Below are positions 58,829 to 64,000 of a stretch of 64,000 nucleotides of DNA, piece after piece. This stretch comes from CAYSGL01 sp964520985 (GTDB lineage: Bacteria; Pseudomonadota; Alphaproteobacteria; Micavibrionales; Micavibrionaceae). Under the pieces are notes generated by a model. It saw only the letters and a list, made by a program, of their open reading frames with translations, searched no databases and had not been told where the DNA came from. Position numbers and translations under genes: made by a program. How positions within the stretch are numbered: position 1 is the first letter of the stretch; each line of letters begins with the position of its first letter. The DNA lies in NCBI GenBank assembly GCA_964520985.1, contig CAZFPB010000001.1, positions 992,001 to 1,056,000 on the forward strand, given 5' to 3'.

Positions 58829-59551
58829 ATGCGCGTGCTATTAGTCGAGGACGACAGTTCAACCGCAAAATCCATCGAGCTGATGCTGAAAAGCGAAGGC
58901 TATGTGGTCGACAATACCGATCTGGGCGAGGACGGCCTCGATCTGGGTAAACTTTACGATTACGACATTATTATTCTCGACCTGATGCTGCCCGACATGG
59001 ATGGCTATGAAGTGCTGAAGCGTCTGCGCGCGGCAAAGGTCAACACGCCGATCCTTATTTTATCGGGTCTCACTGAGCTGGATAACAAAATCAAGGGCCT
59101 GGGTTTTGGCGCCGATGATTACCTCACCAAGCCGTTCGATAAGCGCGAACTGATCGCCCGTATTCAGGCGATCGTGCGCCGCAGTCAAGGCCATGCACAA
59201 TCGACGATCGTCACCGGTCGCGTCACCGTCAACCTCGATTCCCGCACTGTGGAAGTGGACAGCAAGCCGCTGCACCTGACCGGCAAGGAATACGGCATTA
59301 TTGAGCTGCTGTCCTTGCGTAAGGGCACGACCCTCACCAAGGAAATGTTCCTCAACCACCTCTATGGCGGGATGGACGAACCTGAAGTGAAGATCATCGA
59401 CGTGTTCATCTGCAAACTGCGCAAGAAGATCGAGGACATGACGGACGGCGAGAACTATATCGAAACCGTCTGGGGCCGCGGCTATGTACTGCGTGACCCC
59501 TCCGGCGAAGTGGTCGCCAAACCAGCGGCCAAAGCCAAGGCCAGCGCTTAG
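58829..59551 (+). CDS. ctrA: CtrA, master cell-cycle response regulator
   Basis: 240 residues. The N-terminal receiver has the acidic pair in LLVEDDSSTAKS and phosphoacceptor Asp51 in IIILDLMLPDMDGYEVL, with a Lys in KPFDKRELIARI. The C-terminal OmpR-type DNA-binding domain has the CtrA-specific recognition region LTGKEYGIIELLSLRKGTTL and EMFLNHLYGGMDEPEVKIID, near identical to known CtrA. A C-terminal tail (AKAKASA) ends in Ala as expected for ClpXP turnover. CtrA controls cell division, DNA methylation, flagella and pili. A CtrA-site array sits upstream. Confidence 0.97.
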   Translation: MRVLLVEDDSSTAKSIELMLKSEGYVVDNTDLGEDGLDLGKLYDYDIIILDLMLPDMDGYEVLKRLRAAKVNTPILILSGLTELDNKIKGLGFGADDYLTKPFDKRELIARIQAIVRRSQGHAQSTIVTGRVTVNLDSRTVEVDSKPLHLTGKEYGIIELLSLRKGTTLTKEMFLNHLYGGMDEPEVKIIDVFICKLRKKIEDMTDGENYIETVWGRGYVLRDPSGEVVAKPAAKAKASA

Positions 59552-59582
59552 TTTTAGTTGACATAACTTAATAATTTTTGAT

Positions 59583-59617
59583 AACGTTCCGCCCATGTCA
59601 CATTTGGCCGGAACGTT
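59583..59617 (+). promoter_or_regulatory. Hairpin that encloses the start codon of the gene after ctrA
   Basis: AACGTTCCG at 59583 and its complement CGGAACGTT at 59609 form a 9-base stem with a 17-base loop that contains the ATG at 59595, followed by a T-rich run. It may be the ctrA terminator or a translational switch for the downstream gene, or both. Confidence 0.55.
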
Positions 59618-60425
59618 TTCTTTAGCACAGCCTGAAAAGCCCATACCATCTTGGTTTGCGCCGCTCGATAAACTATTTCAGTCCTTTACCCTTAGTAATA
59701 GCTGGCCATCCGACAAAGAGCTGGGTTTTTTACTGTTGCGACAGTCCAAGCCGTTACAGCTTTTCTTTGCTGGATATCTGCAATCCGATCTGAAACAGAA
59801 CGCCCAATATTTTATAAAATCCTACAATACAATATCGTCGGAAAAAGTGGTCGATGCCCTGACCAACGCGCGATCTTATCTCAGTAAACATCAGCTGGTT
59901 ACACGGGATATATCGACAGCGCCGATGACAAAAGATCAAGCAGCATTGGCCGCTGCTGAATACAGCAAAAATGACCCCATCAAACTCATGAGCGCTGTTA
60001 TTCAAGAAGGAACTAACCAGTATTTTGAAAGAATAAATACCATTCTCGTCCGTGCTTACAATATCAGCTTCATGAGCGACACGCTGGAGATGATTTCCAC
60101 AGGGATTTCCAGTCAAAGTTTCTGGCGCGAAATGGCGCCATTTTTCAGCCTTTCGATTGCACAGAATTCAATTTCGGGTGAGGCAAATTTTCAAACGGCC
60201 TTTCAACTGGCCAAAACCAATCAGGCTTTCACGTCGTATGATGGGCAAAAAATACGCGAATGCCCAGCGCGGCATATGATCCGGCACTTACTCAATACTG
60301 ATTTCATCGAGCAGCCGGATGGCACGCTGGATATTGCCCCCAATCCGCGTAGCGGTGCTCTACCTGAATTCATTTATCAGAAACTGAGTGCTTGTGAGCC
60401 AATCGCTTTGCGTAGAAATTTATAG
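59595..60425 (+). CDS. Hypothetical protein, first of two tandem paralogues
   Basis: 276 residues, soluble, no signal peptide. The family is unknown to me. It shares clear landmarks with its neighbour: an N-terminal TFSL, LLLRQSKPLQLFFAGYLQSD, DQAALAAAEYS, a central REMAPFFSLSIAQNS and a C-terminal block CPARHMIRHLLNTDFIEQPDG ending in PNPRSGALPEFIYQKLSA. The start aligns with that of the paralogue, so ATG 59595 is trusted even though a hairpin overlaps it. The gene directly follows ctrA and could be CtrA-linked. No homologous domain is named. Confidence 0.65.
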   Translation: MSHLAGTFSLAQPEKPIPSWFAPLDKLFQSFTLSNSWPSDKELGFLLLRQSKPLQLFFAGYLQSDLKQNAQYFIKSYNTISSEKVVDALTNARSYLSKHQLVTRDISTAPMTKDQAALAAAEYSKNDPIKLMSAVIQEGTNQYFERINTILVRAYNISFMSDTLEMISTGISSQSFWREMAPFFSLSIAQNSISGEANFQTAFQLAKTNQAFTSYDGQKIRECPARHMIRHLLNTDFIEQPDGTLDIAPNPRSGALPEFIYQKLSACEPIALRRNL

Positions 60426-60431
60426 ACAATC

Positions 60432-61271
60432 ATGCAGCCGCGCTCCTGGACATTTTCGCTGGTTAAAGAGCTAAACGAGATCGCTGCCTATTTGCCCGAC
60501 TGGTTTCAACCTATCGGCGCCATGATCGAAAAAGCCCGCTTGGATCAAACATATTTTAATGAGCGCGAATTGGCTTTCCACATCATGGGGCAGGCAAAAC
60601 CTTTACAGCAGTATCTGCTTGGTTATTTGCGCACGGATTATGTGGCGCAGGCCGATGCTTATCTGACGGCGCCGCGCCGGTTCACGCCAGAAAAAATTGT
60701 GAAAAAGCTTTTAAGCAATCACTACCTTTTCATGGATGATCATCAGGGCGGCATTCGCAAAACAGGGGCCATACCGATGATGCGACATGATGCGGCCCTT
60801 GCCGCCCAGACCTTTGCGTCCGACAGGACGCTGCAACGTACCGCAGCCGCCATGCAGGTATGTCTCGACCAGTATACGGATGCTATCCGGGAGCAATTGG
60901 TCCGGCATTATGGCTTTCCGGAAAAATCGGACGCCTGCAATCTGTTGTCTATCGCAAAAGACAGCGAAGCCATATGGGCCGACTTCACGCCTTTTTTATC
61001 GTTAAATGCACAAAAAGAGAACACGTTTGCGGGAGCCTTTAAAACAGCCTTCGGTAATCAGGCATTCCAATCACAGCGCGGTCACGCCGTCAAAAAATGT
61101 CCCGGCCAGAGCCTCGCCAAACATTTCATGAACACCGATATTACAGAACTGCCGGACGGGACGCACATCATCGCTAAAACACCTCGCGAAGGCGCTCTAC
61201 CAGCTTATTTTTACGACAAGATGGCAAAGGCCGTGCCTACCCTCTCTTTGCCCGCCCAAACACTGGGATAA
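60432..61271 (+). CDS. Hypothetical protein, second of two tandem paralogues
   Basis: 279 residues, soluble. It lies 6 bases after the first paralogue and shares its architecture: TFSLVKELNEIAAYLPDWFQ, IMGQAKPLQQYLLGYLRTDY, RHDAALAAQTFA, WADFTPFLSLNAQKE and the C-terminal block CPGQSLAKHFMNTDITELPDG ending in TPREGALPAYFYDKMA. Identity by eye is about 25-30 percent outside those blocks, so the duplication is old. It probably forms a transcription unit with its neighbour. Function unknown. Confidence 0.65.
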   Translation: MQPRSWTFSLVKELNEIAAYLPDWFQPIGAMIEKARLDQTYFNERELAFHIMGQAKPLQQYLLGYLRTDYVAQADAYLTAPRRFTPEKIVKKLLSNHYLFMDDHQGGIRKTGAIPMMRHDAALAAQTFASDRTLQRTAAAMQVCLDQYTDAIREQLVRHYGFPEKSDACNLLSIAKDSEAIWADFTPFLSLNAQKENTFAGAFKTAFGNQAFQSQRGHAVKKCPGQSLAKHFMNTDITELPDGTHIIAKTPREGALPAYFYDKMAKAVPTLSLPAQTLG

Positions 61272-61320
61272 GGCGGATTTTGTGCTTATCATAGGCACTC
61301 TTATCGCCTACAAATAGCCT

Positions 61321-61872
61321 ATGTGGACACTACCGAACATTTTGACGCTCTCGCGTATCGCCCTTTTGCCCGTTTTGATCGGGCTGTTTTACTGGAGCAA
61401 CCCGTGGGCGCCGTGGATCGCCGTGGTGATTTACACCGTGTGCTGCATTACCGATTTCCTGGATGGGTATCTGGCGCGTTCGATGAAAACGACGTCCGCG
61501 CTGGGCACTTTTCTTGACCCGATTTCAGACAAGATTTTTGTGGCCTGTATCATTCTGGTGATCGCGGCGTTTCACCGGCTGGATGGGTTTTGGTTGATCG
61601 CGGGGCTGGTGATTTTTGCGCGGGAATTTTTGGTTTCGGGTTTACGCGAATTCTTGGGTCCGCAGAATATTCAAATTCCGGTGACCAAGCTTGCCAAGTG
61701 GAAAACCACGCTGCAGATGATCGCGCTCGGCTTTCTGATCGTCGGCGATGCGGGCGATGTACTTGTCCCGCACACCTTGCTGATCGGACAAATCCTGATT
61801 TCGATCGCCGCTTTGATCACCGCCATCACCGGCTGGCATTACCTCAAACATAGTTTCAAGCATCTGAAATGA
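61321..61872 (+). CDS. pgsA: PgsA, CDP-diacylglycerol-glycerol-3-phosphate transferase
   Basis: 183 residues with about four to six membrane helices. It makes phosphatidylglycerol phosphate from CDP-diacylglycerol. The CDP-alcohol phosphotransferase motif is complete in DFLDGYLARSMKTTSALGTF then LDPISDK (DGx2ARx8Gx3Dx3D). The start MWTLPNILTLSRIALLPVLIG is typical. It overlaps the pyrD start by four bases (ATGA), beginning a three-gene operon with pyrD and the binding-protein gene. Confidence 0.95.
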   Translation: MWTLPNILTLSRIALLPVLIGLFYWSNPWAPWIAVVIYTVCCITDFLDGYLARSMKTTSALGTFLDPISDKIFVACIILVIAAFHRLDGFWLIAGLVIFAREFLVSGLREFLGPQNIQIPVTKLAKWKTTLQMIALGFLIVGDAGDVLVPHTLLIGQILISIAALITAITGWHYLKHSFKHLK

Positions 61873-62927
61873 CCGACCCTCTGTTTAAATTTGCCAAACC
61901 CCTGCTCCATGCGCTTGATGCCGAAACCGCGCATCGGATGACGATCAAGGGACTGAAAACGGGATTGTATCCGGCTTGTCCGGGCGTCAGTGATGCCCGT
62001 CTTGCCGTGACGCTGTGGGGGAAAACATTCAGCAATCCGGTTGGCCTGGCCGCAGGCTTCGATAAAAACGCCGAAGTCATCGCGCCCATGCAAAAGATGG
62101 GCTTTGGCTTTGTGGAAGTCGGCACGGTGACACCCAAGCCGCAACAAGGCAATCCGCGCCCGCGCGTATTCCGCGCTGGCGAACACAACGCCGTCATCAA
62201 CCGCATGGGCTTTCCCAATGAGGGCCTCAATGAATTCCGCCGCAATGTCGCGCGGTACCGCGCTGGGCATAGCGGCATGGTCGGCCTCAATATTGGCATG
62301 AATAAAGATCAGAGCGAACCCGCAAAAGATTATACACTGCTGATTAGCGCGCTGGGCGAGTTTGCCGATTATCTGACGGTGAATATTTCGTCACCGAATA
62401 CGCCGGGTCTGCGCAATCTGCAGGAACCCGAATTTTTGAAACCGCTGCTGCGTGAACTGATTGCCACGCGCGATACGCTGGACAACAAACCGCCGCTGCT
62501 GGTGAAACTGGCGCCCGATCTGAGCGAGGCACAACAGGAGGTGATTGCGGCTGTGCTGATAGAAGTCGGCATCGACGGCGTTATTCTGGGTAACACCACG
62601 CTCGACCGTCCGGATTATCTGCCCGCTGAATTCCGCGAGCAGAAAGGCGGCCTCTCCGGCGCGCCGCTCACACAAAAATCGACGGGCGTTATCCGGAATT
62701 TTTACACGCTGACCAAAGGCCAGTTACCGATCATCGGTGTCGGCGGCATTTCATCGGCGCAGGATGCGTATGATAAAATTCGCGCCGGTGCCTCGCTGGT
62801 ACAGCTCTACAGTGCACTGGTCTATCAGGGCCCGGGACTTGTGAATGAGATCAAGCGCGGTTTGAGTGATTTGCTGACCCGCGACCGTTTTACCACCATC
62901 GCCGAAGCGACAGGAAAAGACGCATGA
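61869..62927 (+). CDS. pyrD: Dihydroorotate dehydrogenase, class 2
   Basis: 352 residues. It oxidises dihydroorotate to orotate with FMN, passing electrons to quinone at the inner membrane. The N-terminal helix region marks class 2. FMN and active-site segments are NPVGLAAGFDKNAEVIAP, NRMGFPNEGLNEF, the catalytic loop VNISSPNTPGLRNLQ, VKLAPDLSEAQQ, GNTTLDRPDYL and GVGGISSAQDAYDKIRAGAS. It overlaps both neighbours by four bases. pyrC is at 54765. Confidence 0.97.
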   Translation: MTDPLFKFAKPLLHALDAETAHRMTIKGLKTGLYPACPGVSDARLAVTLWGKTFSNPVGLAAGFDKNAEVIAPMQKMGFGFVEVGTVTPKPQQGNPRPRVFRAGEHNAVINRMGFPNEGLNEFRRNVARYRAGHSGMVGLNIGMNKDQSEPAKDYTLLISALGEFADYLTVNISSPNTPGLRNLQEPEFLKPLLRELIATRDTLDNKPPLLVKLAPDLSEAQQEVIAAVLIEVGIDGVILGNTTLDRPDYLPAEFREQKGGLSGAPLTQKSTGVIRNFYTLTKGQLPIIGVGGISSAQDAYDKIRAGASLVQLYSALVYQGPGLVNEIKRGLSDLLTRDRFTTIAEATGKDA

Positions 62928-64000
62928 AAAAACTCCTGCTCCTGCTACTGATGCTACCCTTAACCGCACAGGCGCAAACGCCGCAGCACGGCATCGCCAT
63001 GCATGGCGATATGAAATACGGCGCTGACTTCACGCATCTTGAGTACACGAACCCTGATGCGCCCAAGGGCGGCACACTGAAACTCTATTCCATCGGCACA
63101 TTCGATTCCCTGAACCCGTTCGTGATTAAAGGGCAAAGCGCGGCGGGCATGATCTATCTCGGTCAGGGGATGATCTATGACTCGCTGATGGAGCAAAGTC
63201 AGGACGAACCGTTTTCGATGTATGGCCTGCTGGCCGAAAGCATTGAGCGCGCGAAAGATAATAGCTGGGTCGCGTTCACGCTGCGCAAAGAAGCCAAGTG
63301 GGCCGATGGCAAGCCTGTCACACCGGACGATGTGATCTGGACGTTCGACACGCTTATGGAACATGGCATGCCGTTTTTCAAAGCGTATTACGGCGATGTG
63401 ACAAAGGTAGAAAAAACATCCGAGCGCCGCGTCAAATTTTCCTTCGGTCATAACGATAATGCGGAATTGCCGTTGATCCTTTCGCAGCTGCCGGTGCTGC
63501 CCAAGCATTACTGGACATCGGAAGGTCGCAGCTTTACCGGCAATGCGCTGACCATGCCGCTCGGCAGCGGTCCTTATAAAATTGGCAAGGTTGTTGCGGG
63601 ACGCTCCATCGAGTATGTGCGCGATCCGAATTATTGGGGCAAGGATATTCCTATCAACCGCGGCAAATTTAATTTCGATAAAATTACGTTCGATTATTAC
63701 AAGGATCAAAACGTCGCGCTCGAAGCGTTTTTCGCCGGTGAATATGATTACCGCATGGAGAATACCGCCAAGCTATGGGCCACAGCGTATAATGCCGCGC
63801 CCGTAAAAGACGGGCGTATTATCAAAGAAGAGATTGAGCATGGCCGCCCCGCCGGGATGCAAGGGTTTTTGTACAATATTCGCAAACCTGTGTTCGCGGA
63901 CAAAGCGGTGAGGCAAGCCCTCGATTACGCATTCGATTTTGAATGGTCGAACAAGCAATTCGCGTTTGGCAGTTACAAGCGCACCAACAGCTTTTTTGAG
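62924..64000 (+). CDS. Periplasmic peptide-binding protein, family 5 (YejA-like), partial
   Basis: Open from ATG 62924 to the window end (359 codons, no stop). A signal peptide (about 1-19, ending TAQA-QT) is followed by the family 5 solute-binding domain: YTNPDAPKGGTLKLYSIGTF, GLLAESIERAKDNSWVAF and LPVLPKHYWTSEG, SGPYKIGKVVAGRSIEYVRD, all typical of YejA/microcin-C-type importers. It overlaps the pyrD stop by four bases, so translation is coupled. The rest and any ABC permease genes are beyond the window. Confidence 0.9.
   Translation, partial: MKKLLLLLLMLPLTAQAQTPQHGIAMHGDMKYGADFTHLEYTNPDAPKGGTLKLYSIGTFDSLNPFVIKGQSAAGMIYLGQGMIYDSLMEQSQDEPFSMYGLLAESIERAKDNSWVAFTLRKEAKWADGKPVTPDDVIWTFDTLMEHGMPFFKAYYGDVTKVEKTSERRVKFSFGHNDNAELPLILSQLPVLPKHYWTSEGRSFTGNALTMPLGSGPYKIGKVVAGRSIEYVRDPNYWGKDIPINRGKFNFDKITFDYYKDQNVALEAFFAGEYDYRMENTAKLWATAYNAAPVKDGRIIKEEIEHGRPAGMQGFLYNIRKPVFADKAVRQALDYAFDFEWSNKQFAFGSYKRTNSFFE

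Overview
The window looks like chromosome of a free-living, flagellated alphaproteobacterium. The basis is a full-length CtrA cell-cycle regulator with CtrA-type sites in its own promoter, the FliI/FliJ and FlhA flagellar export proteins, an mraZ-led division and cell-wall cluster, a class 2 quinone-linked PyrD, an alphaproteobacterial SdhB and a type A RNase P RNA. A deep or Micavibrio-like lineage is possible, but this is an impression from protein style and was not tested. No tRNA, rRNA, insertion sequence or CRISPR array was found.

Layout: 1-2.1 kb is an accessory patch (a frameshifted phage-type small gene, a small XRE regulator, an orphan AAA ATPase). 2.2-9.6 kb holds a membrane protein with a 24-residue companion, glpD-glpK, a YjbH-type outer-membrane protein and leucine dehydrogenase. 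9.8-21.6 kb carries flhA, an RluD-type pseudouridine synthase, a propeller-like secreted protein, a glycosyltransferase, glucokinase, small secreted proteins, a WecA-like transferase coupled to an Flp pilin, and mnmC. 21.6-30 kb has an M3 peptidase, an AT-rich HTH/formyltransferase pair, the GDP-fucose genes gmd-fcl, a secreted MsrA and an arginase-like protein. 30-33.2 kb has an MFS transporter and an AT-rich cassette with a RelA/SpoT-like protein and a kinase-like protein. 33.2-47.9 kb is alaS, hisN and the dcw cluster mraZ-rsmH-ftsL-ftsI-murE-murF-mraY-murD-ftsW-murG, with a five-repeat MraZ operator. 47.8-48.9 kb is an AT-rich gap with DnaA boxes, a 28-residue ORF and rnpB. 48.9-57.7 kb includes an AmpD-like amidase, a UMF1 transporter, a second MsrA, sdhB, pyrC and fliI-fliJ. 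57.7-61.3 kb is a regulatory block: a tandem winged-helix protein, ctrA, and two paralogous genes of unknown family. The window ends in a pgsA-pyrD-yejA-like operon that runs off the right edge.

Functional links: the dcw genes overlap by 1-26 nt, so they form one operon, probably autoregulated by MraZ. CtrA probably regulates itself and perhaps the Flp pilin. gmd and fcl make GDP-L-fucose, which with the WecA-like enzyme, the GT4 glycosyltransferase and the YjbH protein suggests surface polysaccharide synthesis. The most unusual content is the tandem winged-helix gene with the paralogous pair around ctrA, the RelA/SpoT-like plus kinase-like cassette, and the HTH/formyltransferase operon.
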